Source of the DNA: Geothrix sp. PMB-07
Lineage (GTDB): Bacteria > Acidobacteriota > Holophagae > Holophagales > Holophagaceae
Length of the DNA stretch: 64,000 bases
Reading direction: 5' to 3'
Assembly (NCBI RefSeq): GCF_030758935.1
Contig: NZ_CP132333.1
Span: 434,001 to 498,000, forward strand
In this document: in pieces, positions 19,607 through 28,849 of the stretch
How the letters are laid out: every line of letters starts with the position of its first letter
Position numbering within the stretch: position 1 is the first letter of the stretch
The notes under the pieces: model-generated
The model's database searches: none
The model's input: the letters and a program-made list of their open reading frames with translations, nothing else
Told to the model about the DNA's origin: nothing
Position numbers and translations under genes: made by a program

Positions 19607-20044
19607 ATGTCCCGGGAATCCACCCTGCCAGCGGCGGCGAAAGAACGGAGGGCGGCCTATGCCATCCTCCGTCTGAGCCTCGGCGTGAATATCCTGTTGC
19701 ACGGTTTGGTCAGGCTTCCCCACCCGCAGGCCTTCGCTCGAACCATCGCTTCACAATTCGCCGGCACACCGGTTCCAGAATTCGCGGCCCTGGGGTTCAG
19801 TCTGGCCCTTCCGTTTCTGGAGAGCGGCATCGGGCTGCTGCTGGTGCTTGGTTGGCAGACCCGGTGGGCCCTGAGGGCAGGTTCGCTGGTGATGGTCGCG
19901 CTTGTGGCGGGGACCGCTCTGCGCAGCGATTGGCACACCCTGGGTGTCCAAGTGGTCTATTCGATCTTCTACTACCTGCTGCACCGAGACATCTCGGACA
20001 ACGGCTATGCCCTTGACGTCTCGCGCCGCCGCAAAGCGGTCTGA
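19607..20044 (+). CDS. DoxX-family membrane protein
   Basis: 145 residues, four membrane helices. AILRLSLGVNILLHGLVRL in the first helix and LPFLESGIGLLLVLGWQTRW in the second are typical of DoxX/YphA proteins, which are often linked to quinone or thiol stress responses. A strong ribosome site (GAGG) precedes the ATG. Lies divergently from hxlR, the usual arrangement of a regulator and its DoxX target. Physiological role inferred from the pairing only. Confidence 0.82.
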   Translation: MSRESTLPAAAKERRAAYAILRLSLGVNILLHGLVRLPHPQAFARTIASQFAGTPVPEFAALGFSLALPFLESGIGLLLVLGWQTRWALRAGSLVMVALVAGTALRSDWHTLGVQVVYSIFYYLLHRDISDNGYALDVSRRRKAV

Positions 20045-20097
20045 CGGTTCGCAGCAGCCGTCCAACTCCCACCACCACTCGCATGAGGAGCTTTTCC

Positions 20098-21075
20098 ATG
20101 GCCTTGTCTCTGCGCGCCCTGGCGCGTCCCTTCCAATCCGCCACCCTGGCCCTTTCCGCATTCCTGCCCCTCGTCGCCGGTGCCGTTCCCGCGGGACCTG
20201 AACGCCCCTGGCCCAACGGCGCCCGGCTGGTCATTTCCTTCTCCATGCAGTTTGAATCGGGAGGCCAACCCGAAGGCGCAGAGAGCCCCTTTCCGAAGGT
20301 GCAGATGCCACCCGGGCAATCCGATCTGGTGGCCCGCAGCTGGTATGCCTATGGGTACAAGCAGGGCATTGCCCGGATGCTGGATCTGTGGGACGAGCAC
20401 CAGATCAAGGTGACCTCCCATGTGGTGGGAGAGGCCGCCGTGCAGCATCCGGAAGTCGCCCGAGCCATCGCGGAGCGGGGCCACGAAATTGCCGCGCATG
20501 GCATGCGCTGGGATAGCCAATTCAACATGCCCTACGAGGAGGAGAAGAGGTTCGTGGAGGATGGGGTGGTCGCCGTGGCCAAGGCGACTGGACAGCGGGC
20601 GGTGGGGTACAACTGCAATTGGCTTCGCCGTGGACCGAACACCCTGAAGGTGCTTCAAGATCTGGGCTTCACCTATCACATCGATGACCTCAGCCGCGAT
20701 GAGCCTTTCGTGACCTTGGTGCGGGGAAAGAAATTCGCCGTGGTTCCCTACACCCTGCGCTGCAACGACATCATGCTCGTGGAAGGAAGGCATTTCTCCG
20801 CGGACCAGTTTCTGGCCCAGCTGACATTGGAATTCGACCGCCTCTACCGCGAAGGGGCATCCGCGCGGCGGATGATGTCCGTGAGCCTCCATGACCGGAT
20901 CGGGGGCAGCCCCGCCATGGTGCAGGCGGTGGATCAATTCATCCGGTACGCCAAGGCGCACGCCGGAGTGCGGTTCATGCGCAAGGACGAGATTGCCAAG
21001 GTCGTCCTGGAAGAACCGCATCCACTGATCGACACGACTGAAGCCCCGTTCAATGAAGGCAGCGGGCGCCCCTGA
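20098..21075 (+). CDS. Exported polysaccharide deacetylase (NodB-like)
   Basis: 325 residues with a signal peptide (SATLALSAFLPLVAGAVPAG). NodB fold: the segment IKVTSHVVGEAAVQHPEVAR followed by RGHEIAAHGMRWD gives the metal-binding HxxxH-like motif, and MMSVSLHDRIGGSP near the C-terminus gives the catalytic His. The pattern is nearest to the PuuE/allantoinase-like branch of carbohydrate esterase 4, but a signal peptide is unusual there. Start at 20098 because GAGGAG is seven bases upstream; an ATG at 20083 is in the same frame. Acts outside the cytoplasm on an unknown N-acetylated or cyclic-amide substrate. Confidence 0.8.
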   Translation: MALSLRALARPFQSATLALSAFLPLVAGAVPAGPERPWPNGARLVISFSMQFESGGQPEGAESPFPKVQMPPGQSDLVARSWYAYGYKQGIARMLDLWDEHQIKVTSHVVGEAAVQHPEVARAIAERGHEIAAHGMRWDSQFNMPYEEEKRFVEDGVVAVAKATGQRAVGYNCNWLRRGPNTLKVLQDLGFTYHIDDLSRDEPFVTLVRGKKFAVVPYTLRCNDIMLVEGRHFSADQFLAQLTLEFDRLYREGASARRMMSVSLHDRIGGSPAMVQAVDQFIRYAKAHAGVRFMRKDEIAKVVLEEPHPLIDTTEAPFNEGSGRP

Positions 21076-21134
21076 CGGGATGGGAAAGGCGGATGACGTC
21101 TTAAGCCGCATGGCCAGGCGTGCGTAGTCTGGCC

Positions 21135-22049
21135 ATGCGCTCCCGTTGGATCCGACTCCCGCTTCTGGTGCTGGCCGCCTGGGCGGTGGCCAGTGTGGCC
21201 CTTGGCTGGTGGGTGCTGCCGGGTCTGTTGCTGAACCCACCGCTGCCCCAGCGCACGGAAGCGCAACGCGCTTCGATTCGCCAGATGCTTCAGGGAAAGG
21301 ATGGATCCTTCACCTCGGTCCGAGTGCCGGGAGGTCAAGGGGCGCCGCTGGAACTCTGGCACCTGCGTCGGGCCGCGCCTCGTGGGGCGGTGATCTACCT
21401 GCACGGCTTCGGGGACGATGTGTGGGGAACCCTGGGTAGAGCGCGTTCGTTGCCTGAGTGGGACGCCGTGGGCTTCACCTTCCGAGGTCGGGATCGGAAC
21501 CCTTCAACTCCATGCACCATGGGTGGCTGGGAGCGGCAGGATGTGGTCGCCGCCTTCCGCTACCTGGAGGCCGCTGGATTCCCGGCTGAACGGATCGTCA
21601 TCGCCGGCTGGAGCATGGGTGCCGGGGTGGGGCTGCTGGCCCTTGAGGATCTGGAACGCGAGGGAAAGCGGCCCGGCGGGGCTTTGCTGGAGTGCCCCTT
21701 CCAGGATCTCCATCGCGCCGCCCGGGATCATATTCGGGGAACCCTGGGACACCTCGAGCCTCTCGCCACCCTCGCCGAGCGGGTCGCCCTTTGGGCTTCC
21801 GCGCGGCAGGCGCACTTCGATCCCGCGTCGGTCTCGCCACTGCGTTCAGCAGAGCGGATCGGGTGCCGAATCGCCTTGATCACAGGCGATGCGGATCCGG
21901 AAACGCCTGTGGACGGGGTGCGGGGCATCGCACGCTTCCATCCGGATCTGACGATCATCCACGGTGCCGGTCACTGCGAAGCCAGCAACCGCTTCGAGGG
22001 TGGGTGGGGAGGCTGGGCCCAAAGCCGGATAAAGACCTGGGGTTTATGA
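21135..22049 (+). CDS. Membrane-anchored alpha/beta hydrolase
   Basis: 304 residues. An N-terminal membrane anchor (LPLLVLAAWAVASVALGWWV) is followed by a hydrolase domain. The oxyanion region is VIYLHGFGDD. The nucleophile elbow is GWSMG, the acid is in ITGDADPETPVDG and the base is in HGAGHCEASN. Together they make the Ser-Asp-His triad of the BEM46/FrsA-type hydrolases. Start at ATG 21135; a GTG at 21120 in the same frame is possible. Follows the deacetylase by a short gap. Substrate unknown. Confidence 0.82.
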   Translation: MRSRWIRLPLLVLAAWAVASVALGWWVLPGLLLNPPLPQRTEAQRASIRQMLQGKDGSFTSVRVPGGQGAPLELWHLRRAAPRGAVIYLHGFGDDVWGTLGRARSLPEWDAVGFTFRGRDRNPSTPCTMGGWERQDVVAAFRYLEAAGFPAERIVIAGWSMGAGVGLLALEDLEREGKRPGGALLECPFQDLHRAARDHIRGTLGHLEPLATLAERVALWASARQAHFDPASVSPLRSAERIGCRIALITGDADPETPVDGVRGIARFHPDLTIIHGAGHCEASNRFEGGWGGWAQSRIKTWGL

Positions 22050-22130
22050 GACATGACTTCGGGGCAGACTTATACTCTTTATGGATCTCATTCGATGGTT
22101 GAACGCCCCTCTTGTGATGGAGGAACGCCC

Positions 22131-22961
22131 ATGGGTCAGTCTGAAGATTCACTGGTTCCACCGGAATGGCGTTCCGGAGAGTTGAAGTGCTCCCGGTTAG
22201 GGAAGTGGTTGTGGCTTCCCCTGTACGGCGCTGTGGTCCTCGGGCTTCTGTGCTGGCGGGTGGACCTGTCGGTGCCACCCTCGTTGCCTGCGGTGGTGGG
22301 GGTGTCCCTGGCCTCCTTCGAGCCGCCGGAGTTCCGCCCCCTTCCTGGCCCCGCGCCCGGACCGCCTGGTGGAAGCAACCGGAAGGGAAATGACGCCATT
22401 GATGCGCGCCTGCTGACGCTCCCGGCCCTGGACGTGATCGAGGCGCCTCCCACGCGGGTTCTTCCAGTCGTTGAGCCCGAGTTCCAGCCCTCAGCTCCAC
22501 CCCTCATCGTGGATAAGAGCCTGCCGGTCGTACCCGGTGGCAATGGGGTTCCTCGCGGAGATGGATTGGGTTTCGGGCGGGGGCATGGCGATGGGGTGGG
22601 AAACGGTACGGGACAGGGGGGCCGAGGAATCCTGAAGCTGGTTAAATCGGTCGCACCGGACTACAGCCATGACCCCGCCTTGTCACCCATCGATGGGCAG
22701 CGCGTGAAAGTCTGCCTCCAGGTGGGGAAGGATGGGGTTCCCTTCGATGCACGGGTGGTGTCCGCGGCGGGTTATGAGCCCAGCTTCCCAGCGACCCTGA
22801 AGGTGGCTCTGGCATGGCGGTTCCAGGTACCCAAGGGGTTTGCAAGCCGCGCCCCCTTTGAAGTATTCGTGGACTTTACCTACCGGCAAGATCAGGCCAA
22901 AGCCAAACGCCCTGGGCGCAGCACCCAGGTGTCCGAGGTCGCGCCCATTGTGGTTGAGTGA
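22131..22961 (+). CDS. TonB-like energy-transducing protein
   Basis: 276 residues. One membrane helix near the N-terminus (LWLPLYGAVVLGLLCWRV), then a Pro-rich periplasmic spacer and a Gly-rich linker (GLGFGRGHGDGVGNGTGQGG). The C-terminal 90 residues look like a TonB fold (VKVCLQVGKDGVPFDARVVS, then LKVALAWRFQVPKG). Start at 22131, with GGAGG seven bases upstream. No exbB or exbD neighbours, so it must use partners encoded elsewhere. It could serve the btuB receptor in this window, but nothing ties them directly. Confidence 0.72.
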   Translation: MGQSEDSLVPPEWRSGELKCSRLGKWLWLPLYGAVVLGLLCWRVDLSVPPSLPAVVGVSLASFEPPEFRPLPGPAPGPPGGSNRKGNDAIDARLLTLPALDVIEAPPTRVLPVVEPEFQPSAPPLIVDKSLPVVPGGNGVPRGDGLGFGRGHGDGVGNGTGQGGRGILKLVKSVAPDYSHDPALSPIDGQRVKVCLQVGKDGVPFDARVVSAAGYEPSFPATLKVALAWRFQVPKGFASRAPFEVFVDFTYRQDQAKAKRPGRSTQVSEVAPIVVE

Positions 22962-23052
22962 GGCCGTCTGCCGCAGGCAGCGCGCCTGAACGCGGAGAGG
23001 TGAAGGCTTCACGTCGATGGACGTGCACGCCACTTCCGGGTAAGAGTTCTTC

Positions 23053-23871
23053 ATGAATCGAATTGCCGCGAAGCTTGGCTTGTTCTCCTTGGGGGTCATC
23101 GGATCCGCTTCGGCTTGGGCGGGGGTGGCTTCTCTCCCCTTCAAGCCCTCCCCCGTCCCCGGCGGCGTGGCGGTGGTGGCTGTCGCCGGAAAGGAGGCGC
23201 CGCCGAAGGTCACCTACCGTGGTGAGCCGGTGCTGACGCGAAAAGGTGACCGAGGTTGGGTGGCCGTGGTGGGGATTCCCCTCAGCGCGAAGGCGGGTCA
23301 GGACACGATCGAGGTGGATGGCCGACCCGTGCCCTTCACCATCAAGCCCAAGCAGTATCCCGAGCAGCGGGTGAAATTGAAGAATCAGCGCCAGGTCACT
23401 CCGAGCGAGGAGGACGAAGCGCGCATCGCCAAAGAGCAGCTGCTCATGGGGCCAGCCTGGAAGGCCTGGCCCGAGGGACTGACCGCCTCACTGAACCTGC
23501 GCCAGCCCACGCCGGGCAGCCTCACGGCCTCCTTTGGGATGCGGCGCATCTTCAACGGCGTGCCCCGTTCGCCGCACTCGGGCCTGGATATTCGCTCGCC
23601 TCAAGGCCAGGCGGTGCGGGCGCCTGCGGGCGGGGTGGTGGTGCTGACGGGCGATTTCTTCTACAGCGGCAACGCGGTGTTCGTGGCCCACGGCGAAGGC
23701 GTGGTGAGCCTGCTCTGCCACCTCTCGAAGATCACGGTGAAGGAAGGCCAGAAGGTCCAGGCTGGTGATCTGCTGGGCGAGGTGGGCATGACGGGGCGGG
23801 CGACGGGGCCGCACCTGCACTGGTCCCTCAGTCTCAACAATGCGCGGGTGGATCCGCGGCTGTTCCTGTAG
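23053..23871 (+). CDS. M23-family (LytM) peptidase, exported
   Basis: 272 residues with a signal peptide (IAAKLGLFSLGVIGSASAWA). An N-terminal beta-rich region precedes the M23 domain. The zinc motif HSGLDIRSPQGQAVRAPAGG gives the first His and Asp, CHLSKI the third ligand region and GPHLHWSLSLN the catalytic HxH. All residues needed for an active zinc endopeptidase are present, so a peptidoglycan cross-link hydrolase is likely. It is convergent with the chemoreceptor gene. Confidence 0.9.
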   Translation: MNRIAAKLGLFSLGVIGSASAWAGVASLPFKPSPVPGGVAVVAVAGKEAPPKVTYRGEPVLTRKGDRGWVAVVGIPLSAKAGQDTIEVDGRPVPFTIKPKQYPEQRVKLKNQRQVTPSEEDEARIAKEQLLMGPAWKAWPEGLTASLNLRQPTPGSLTASFGMRRIFNGVPRSPHSGLDIRSPQGQAVRAPAGGVVVLTGDFFYSGNAVFVAHGEGVVSLLCHLSKITVKEGQKVQAGDLLGEVGMTGRATGPHLHWSLSLNNARVDPRLFL

Positions 23872-23902
23872 CGGCACAGGGCATCGCCCTGAAAGCTGGC
23901 CA

Positions 23903-25447
23903 TCAGACCTGGAATTGTTCGGATTCGGTGCGCAGATCCTCCGAGATCCGGGCGAGCTCACTGGCGGTTCGGGCCACTTCCCGGCTGGTGGCGGCCAGCT
24001 GGGTGCTGGCCGACGCGGTTCGCGCATTCTCTTCCGCGACCTGGGTGACCACCCGCGCCACCTCATCGGCGGTGCGGGCCTGTTCGGTGCTGGCCTGGGC
24101 GATCTGAAGCACCGTTTCCGCAGCGCGCTCGGCCTGCGTCTTGATTCCCTCCAGGTGCGCGACGACCGCGCTGACGCTGCGTTCACCTTCGGCGACCGCA
24201 GATTGGGACGTTGCGATGAAATCCTCGATTTCCCTGGCGGAGGCCTGGGAACGCTCGGCGAGTTTCCGCACTTCTTCGGCGACAACGGCAAAGCCCTTGC
24301 CCAGGCTTCCAGCCGTGGCTGCTTCGATCGCCGCATTGAGAGAGAGCAGGTTGGTCTGGTTCGCAATGTCCCGAATGACGCCGATGGCTTCAACCATCCG
24401 GTGCGTGCTTTCCCGGACTGCGGACATGGCCTGGGCGGTTTCCTCGCCCACGCGGGTGCCCGCCGTGGCGGCCTCTGCTGTGAGTTGCGACACTTCCCGA
24501 GAACTGTTGGCGTTCTGAGAAACCGTTTCGATGGAAGCTGTCAGCTCGGTGATGGCGCTGGCCATCTGCTCCGTGCGGCTGCGCTGCACTTCGATGCCGC
24601 GGTCCAGTTCATCGGTCGTCGCGGAGAGCTGATCTGAGGTGGCCGAAAGCTCGGTGCTGCCGCTGGCCACCTGAAGGGACTGGTCGCGGAATTGCCGCAA
24701 GGCCCCGCGGAGTTGCCCGTTGTAGCGGTTGAACGCCTTGGCGAGGGCCCGGATTTCGTCATCCCCTTGTTCTTCCAGGACCAGGGTGAGATCCGAACGC
24801 TCCATCCCCGCCACCATCCGGGCGAGGGGCAGGCTGATCTTGTTGGCCAGGTACAACATCGTGAAGTAGGCCGCCAGCAGGGCCAGGAGCGTGATTCCGG
24901 CAGCGACCCAGAGAAGGGTGTAGAAGGTGCTGAAATACTCACTCTTCTTGACGCCGACATAGAAGACGCCGATCACGTTTCCGGTCGCATCCCGGATCGG
25001 GTCATAGGCGGTGAAGTAGGCTTCGCCGAGGATGGTCGCCTCGCCCCGGTAGCCCAGGCCCTTTCCGAGGACTGCGTCCCGGGCTGGGCCTTGCAGCTTG
25101 GTGCCTATGGCCCGCTTTCCGTTGGCTCCCATCACATTGGTAGAGATGCGTGTATCACCCAGGAAGACGGTCGCCGTGCCTCCGCACAGCTCCTTCACTT
25201 TGTCGGGGATTTCAAAGTTGTCGTTGAAGGCGTAATCGCCGACGAACAGCTGGTTGTTGGCCACCCTGAACCCACTTCCCTTGTGGTTGGCCAACTCCCA
25301 GAGGGTCTTGATGCGACTCTCCTGCATCGTGATCGCCTGTTTCTCTAGGGAGGCGTAGACCATCAGCAGGCAGACGGCCGTCACCATCACGGTGGTGAGG
25401 GCGATCAGGGCCCCGCTTGATAGTGAGATTTTCTTGCCGATCTTCAT
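23903..25447 (-). CDS. Methyl-accepting chemotaxis protein with single Cache domain
   Basis: 514 residues. Helix 1 (about 10-32), a periplasmic sCache-type sensor of about 150 residues ([40 protein letters not shown]), helix 2 (about 187-210), a HAMP domain and a cytoplasmic signalling domain. The hairpin tip that contacts CheA/CheW is intact ([20 protein letters not shown], then [14 protein letters not shown]). No NWETF-type CheR tail. Divergent from the cupin gene. Ligand not predictable; the sCache class often binds small carboxylates. Confidence 0.93.
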   Translation of the reverse strand: MKIGKKISLSSGALIALTTVMVTAVCLLMVYASLEKQAITMQESRIKTLWELANHKGSGFRVANNQLFVGDYAFNDNFEIPDKVKELCGGTATVFLGDTRISTNVMGANGKRAIGTKLQGPARDAVLGKGLGYRGEATILGEAYFTAYDPIRDATGNVIGVFYVGVKKSEYFSTFYTLLWVAAGITLLALLAAYFTMLYLANKISLPLARMVAGMERSDLTLVLEEQGDDEIRALAKAFNRYNGQLRGALRQFRDQSLQVASGSTELSATSDQLSATTDELDRGIEVQRSRTEQMASAITELTASIETVSQNANSSREVSQLTAEAATAGTRVGEETAQAMSAVRESTHRMVEAIGVIRDIANQTNLLSLNAAIEAATAGSLGKGFAVVAEEVRKLAERSQASAREIEDFIATSQSAVAEGERSVSAVVAHLEGIKTQAERAAETVLQIAQASTEQARTADEVARVVTQVAEENARTASASTQLAATSREVARTASELARISEDLRTESEQFQV

Positions 25448-25631
25448 GGCGCCCTCGAAAGCTTTGTGACTGCTTCTTTTCGGGAGGCCGGCTGGGTATC
25501 AGTACTTTTACTCCGCCGGTGGCGTGGGCCGTCGGGCTGCTTACAGGCGATGGGGTCCGGCTCTGATTCAACGGGGGCTGGCGGAGGTGGGCCAAACCCA
25601 GGCCCTTGGTATGCTCACCGTGGAGCAACCC

Positions 25632-25988
25632 ATGATTCGAAGGCACGCCGAATTCATCGAAGAACCCAAGCAGAACATCCGCGGCGGGCTGGGAACCGGG
25701 CGCAGTGTGGAGCTGCTGAAGAACGGCGACATGGCGCACATCCTGAGCCTTGGACGCACCACGCTGGAGCCCGGGGCCTCCATCGGGGAGCACGCCCATC
25801 CCAACACGGAGGATCTCTATCTGATTCTGGAGGGCCGCGGCACGGGCATCCTCAATGGCGAGCGCTTCCCCGTGGAGGCGGGGGATCTGTTCCTGGTGAA
25901 GGCCGGTGGCGATCACGGCCTCATCAACGATTCAGACAGCCCGCTCACGTTCCTGGGCGTGCTCACGCGGGAGGCGGGGAGCCTCTAG
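25632..25988 (+). CDS. Small cupin-domain protein
   Basis: 118 residues, one cupin barrel. Motif 1 GEHAHPNTEDLYLILEGRG carries the metal-binding His, His and Glu; motif 2 is VEAGDLFLVKAGGDHGL. Start at 25632, with GGAG seven bases upstream; in-frame ATGs exist at 25611 and earlier. Its last 57 bases overlap the 3' end of the convergent EamA gene. Function is not predictable beyond metal and small-molecule binding. Confidence 0.82.
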   Translation: MIRRHAEFIEEPKQNIRGGLGTGRSVELLKNGDMAHILSLGRTTLEPGASIGEHAHPNTEDLYLILEGRGTGILNGERFPVEAGDLFLVKAGGDHGLINDSDSPLTFLGVLTREAGSL

Positions 25989-26888
25989 GTGCTGCCCCCG
26001 GGTCTGCACGAGGATCACGCCGAGGATGGCGATGGCGCCGCCCACGAGGGTGAGAAAGGCGGGGACTTCCCCCAGCCACACCCAGGCAATGAAGCAGGCG
26101 ATGACCGGCGAGAGATACAGAAAGCTCGAGAGCAGCGACGCAGGCATGCGCGAGAGGGCGTAGTTCCACAGCACGTAGGCGATGGCTGCCGGGAAGATGC
26201 CCAGATACATCACGGCGAAGGTGGCCGCCGGGGCGGCGGTGGGAGCGCGGTGGAGCAGGCCCGGCAGGAAGACCAGCATGGGCAGGGTCCCGGCCCAGAT
26301 GGAGTAGCAGGTGAATTCGATGGCCCGGTAGCGCCGCAGGCTCTGCTTGGACAGGATGGAATAGATGGCCGCCACCGCCGCTGATAGCAGGATGAGCAGG
26401 GCCCCTGGTGTGAAGCGCAGTCCCTTGCCGCCACTGAGCGCGATGAGCGAAACGCCGACGAAGGCCAGGAAGATGCCGCTCCAGCCCAGGCGGGTGAGGC
26501 GCTCGTTCAGGAACAGCGCGGAGAGCAGGGCCGTGAAGACGGGTCCCGCGGAGATGAGCATGGAAGCGGCGCCTGCATTGACCGTGACCTCGCCGAAATT
26601 GAGGGCCACATGGTAGACGCTGATGCCCAGGAAGCCCGCGAGGCCGATGCGGGGCAGATCCGCGCGCTCGGGCAGTCGCATGCGGGTGGCCATGGCGAAG
26701 ATGCCGAGGGCGATGGAAGCGGTTCCGAATCGCAGCAGGGCGAGTTCGCCTGGGCCGTAGCCATCAGCTCCGGGGGTTCCCGTTGAAGAGAGGCGCAACC
26801 CGGCGCGAATGCCTGCAAAGGCCGAGGCCCACAGCAGCAGCACGCCCGCGATGGCCAGCCAGGTTCGGGGTTCCCGTTTCCACGTCAT
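25932..26888 (-). CDS. EamA/DMT-family transporter
   Basis: 318 residues with ten membrane helices in two EamA repeats. The first repeat has LLLWASAFAGIRAGLRL and the ELALLRFGTASIALG segment; the second begins around GALLILLSAAVAAIYSIL and holds FLYLSPVIACFIAWVWLGE, a typical RhaT/EamA motif. Start at ATG 26888 (MTWKREPR); ATG 26900 is a close alternative. Shares 57 bases of 3' coding sequence with the cupin gene on the other strand. Likely exports a metabolite such as an amino acid; substrate unknown. Confidence 0.87.
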   Translation of the reverse strand: MTWKREPRTWLAIAGVLLLWASAFAGIRAGLRLSSTGTPGADGYGPGELALLRFGTASIALGIFAMATRMRLPERADLPRIGLAGFLGISVYHVALNFGEVTVNAGAASMLISAGPVFTALLSALFLNERLTRLGWSGIFLAFVGVSLIALSGGKGLRFTPGALLILLSAAVAAIYSILSKQSLRRYRAIEFTCYSIWAGTLPMLVFLPGLLHRAPTAAPAATFAVMYLGIFPAAIAYVLWNYALSRMPASLLSSFLYLSPVIACFIAWVWLGEVPAFLTLVGGAIAILGVILVQTRGQHLEAPRLPREHAQERERAV

Positions 26889-27012
26889 GGCTTCCAACAT
26901 ACCAGCGGCCATCTGCGGGCTTCGTCGCCAGGGGCCGCCTGTTCGGGATTCCGGCCCTTGGATAGCATGTCTGACCGTTCCGCCCGCTGCGGAGGGTTTT
27001 GGGGGATATGCC

Positions 27013-27876
27013 TTGAACACCGAGTCCAGACCTCTTGTCATCACGGGTTCTGACGGATTTCTGGCCTCCCGGCTGGTCCGGCATTTGGAGCGGCGCTTTC
27101 CCGTGGTGGGACTGGGCCGCCGCGAGCTGGACATCACTTCCGAAGGTGCGGTCCAGAACACCTTGGAGAGGCTCCAGCCGCGCCTCGTGATCCATGCGGC
27201 GGCGGTGTCGGATACCGGAGCCTGCGAGCGGGATCCGGCGGGAACCCACCTTGTCAACGTGGAGGGTTCTCGTCACGTGGCCAGGGCCTGCGGCGGGGTT
27301 GGCGCCAAGCTGATCTTCCTCAGCTCAGATCAAGTGTTCAACGGCAACCCCGAGCCCGGCGCCTACCCCGAGGACCGCCAACCCGTGCCCAACACGGCCT
27401 ATGGCCGCCAGAAGCGGGAGGCCGAGGGGGTGGTGCAGACATTGGCTCCGGATGCGGTGGTGCTGCGCCTCACGTGGCTCTTCGACTGTCCACAGCGGCT
27501 TCTGCGAACCAATGCCAACCTGGTTTGGAACGTGCTCCGGGCTGCGCTGCGGAACCAGCCGCTGACCCTGCCGACTCGGGAGTTCCGGGGCCTGACCTAT
27601 GTCCACGATCTGGTGGAGCGCTTCGATGGGTTGCTCGACCTGCCCGGAGGAACCTATCACGCGGGCAGCGAGAATGACCTTTCCACCTATGAGGCAGGTG
27701 CCCTCGTTCTGGAGGAACTGGGGCTGAGCCATCGCCTTTCCGAGCTGCTGGTGGCGGATGATGAGCGCTTCCGGAACGCGCCCCGCGACTTGCGGATCTC
27801 CAGTGAGCGATTGGCCTTCCCCACGGCAGCCGAAGGCATCCGCCGTTGCGTTCAGGAGCATCTGGGGCGGTTGTAG
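27013..27876 (+). CDS. SDR-family dTDP-4-dehydrorhamnose reductase-like protein
   Basis: 287 residues of the extended SDR/RmlD type. Nucleotide-binding GSDGFLAS at the N-terminus, a DIT segment (RRELDITSEGAV), the Ser of LIFLSSDQVFNG and the catalytic YGRQKREAE give the Ser-Tyr-Lys set of an NAD(P)H reductase. Comparison with RmlD favours dTDP-4-keto-sugar reduction, but no rml partners are nearby. The frame has no ATG close to the motif; a TTG at 27013 preceded by GGGGGA is the best start. Confidence 0.78.
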   Translation: MNTESRPLVITGSDGFLASRLVRHLERRFPVVGLGRRELDITSEGAVQNTLERLQPRLVIHAAAVSDTGACERDPAGTHLVNVEGSRHVARACGGVGAKLIFLSSDQVFNGNPEPGAYPEDRQPVPNTAYGRQKREAEGVVQTLAPDAVVLRLTWLFDCPQRLLRTNANLVWNVLRAALRNQPLTLPTREFRGLTYVHDLVERFDGLLDLPGGTYHAGSENDLSTYEAGALVLEELGLSHRLSELLVADDERFRNAPRDLRISSERLAFPTAAEGIRRCVQEHLGRL

Positions 27877-27884
27877 CGGGAGGG

Positions 27885-28472
27885 CTAAGCCAGGCGCTCT
27901 TTCAGCGCAGCGCAGGCACGGGCGCGGTGGCTGAGGCTGTGCTTGATGTCCGAGGGCAGCTCGCCGAAGGTGCGGGTGTGGCCTTGGGGGATGAAGATGG
28001 GATCGTAACCGAAGCCGCCTTCGCCCCGGTGTTCCTGGGCCAGGCTCCCTTCCACCGAGCCGCTGACGGTGAAGGGCGGACCGCTGCTGGGCAGGTAGGC
28101 CAGCACGCACACGAAGCGTGCCCCGCGGTCGGCCACCTCGGGCAGCAGGCTCAGCAGGCGTTGGTTCTTGAGGCGGTAGTCGGACAGATCCGGCGCGAAG
28201 CGCGCACTGAGCACGCCCGGGCCACCCCAGAGGGCATCTACGCAGAGGCCTGAATCATCCGCCAACACGCCGTCTACGGGTTCCGTGCCGTGCTCGTTCC
28301 ACCAGGCGCGTGCACCCTCAGCCTTCTGCAAGGCATTGTCCTGAAAAAAGGCGCCGGTCTCCGGAAGCTCCGGCGCGTCCTTGGGCCAGAGCACGAACTG
28401 GAGGTGAGGCAGCAACTCGGAGAACTCCCGGAGCTTGCCGGCGTTGCGGGAGGCGAGCAGAACTTTCAACAT
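27885..28472 (-). CDS. rdgB: Non-canonical purine NTP pyrophosphatase (HAM1/RdgB)
   Basis: 195 residues. House-cleaning enzyme that hydrolyses dITP, XTP and similar triphosphates to monophosphates. Signatures: LLASRNAGKLREFSELL (SxNxxK motif), ADDSGLCVDALWGGPGVLSA (catalytic Asp), GEGGFGYDPIF and the C-terminal SHRARA. The usual length is about 195-200. Convergent with the SDR gene, leaving only 8 bases between the stops. Confidence 0.96.
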   Translation of the reverse strand: MLKVLLASRNAGKLREFSELLPHLQFVLWPKDAPELPETGAFFQDNALQKAEGARAWWNEHGTEPVDGVLADDSGLCVDALWGGPGVLSARFAPDLSDYRLKNQRLLSLLPEVADRGARFVCVLAYLPSSGPPFTVSGSVEGSLAQEHRGEGGFGYDPIFIPQGHTRTFGELPSDIKHSLSHRARACAALKERLA

Positions 28473-28554
28473 GAAGGCATCACCTGTGCGTCAGAGATCA
28501 GGAATTCTGAAAGCTGAGGAAAGCGGAGGGGCGGAGGATAGCGGAAAAATCAGT

Positions 28555-28595
28555 CCTCAGCATCCCACCACCTCGGTGTACCAGCTGCGGGCGCG
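28555..28595. repeat. 41-bp direct repeat, left copy
   Basis: Identical over 41 bases to 29514-29554. The copy at 29514 is the last 12 codons and stop of the moeB-like gene on the minus strand (SWYTEVVGC then TGA). This left copy sits 34 bases beyond the XRE gene stop. It would read in frame as a short peptide ending in the same residues after an ATG at 28616, but with no gene body. Confidence 0.95.
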
Positions 28596-28628
28596 TGTTT
28601 CGATGTTGACCCTCATGAGCTCAAGATC

Positions 28629-28847
28629 TCATGGCTGGAGGTTTTCGGCCTCGAAGGCCAGCAAGTCACCCGGCTGGCAATTGAGGGCCTTGCAGAGGGA
28701 CTCTAGCGTCGAGAAGCGGATGGCCTTCGCCTTGCCCGTTTTAAGGATGGAGAGGTTGGCCAGCGTGAGATCCACGCGCCCTGCGAGTTCAGTGAGGCGC
28801 ATCTTTCGGCGCGCCAGCATCACGTCGAGGTTCACAGTGATTGGCAT
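28629..28847 (-). CDS. XRE-family helix-turn-helix regulator (YozG-like)
   Basis: 72 residues, a Cro/CI-type HTH domain and nothing else. LARRKMRLTELAGRVDLTL and FSTLESLCKALNCQPGDLL match the small XRE regulators that accompany DUF2975 genes (the YozG type). Two bases follow the DUF2975 stop, so the two form an operon. It probably represses its own promoter; an inverted repeat ATTG-N5-CAAT lies in the upstream AT-rich promoter region (29405-29417). Confidence 0.88.
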   Translation of the reverse strand: MPITVNLDVMLARRKMRLTELAGRVDLTLANLSILKTGKAKAIRFSTLESLCKALNCQPGDLLAFEAENLQP

Positions 28848-28849
28848 GG

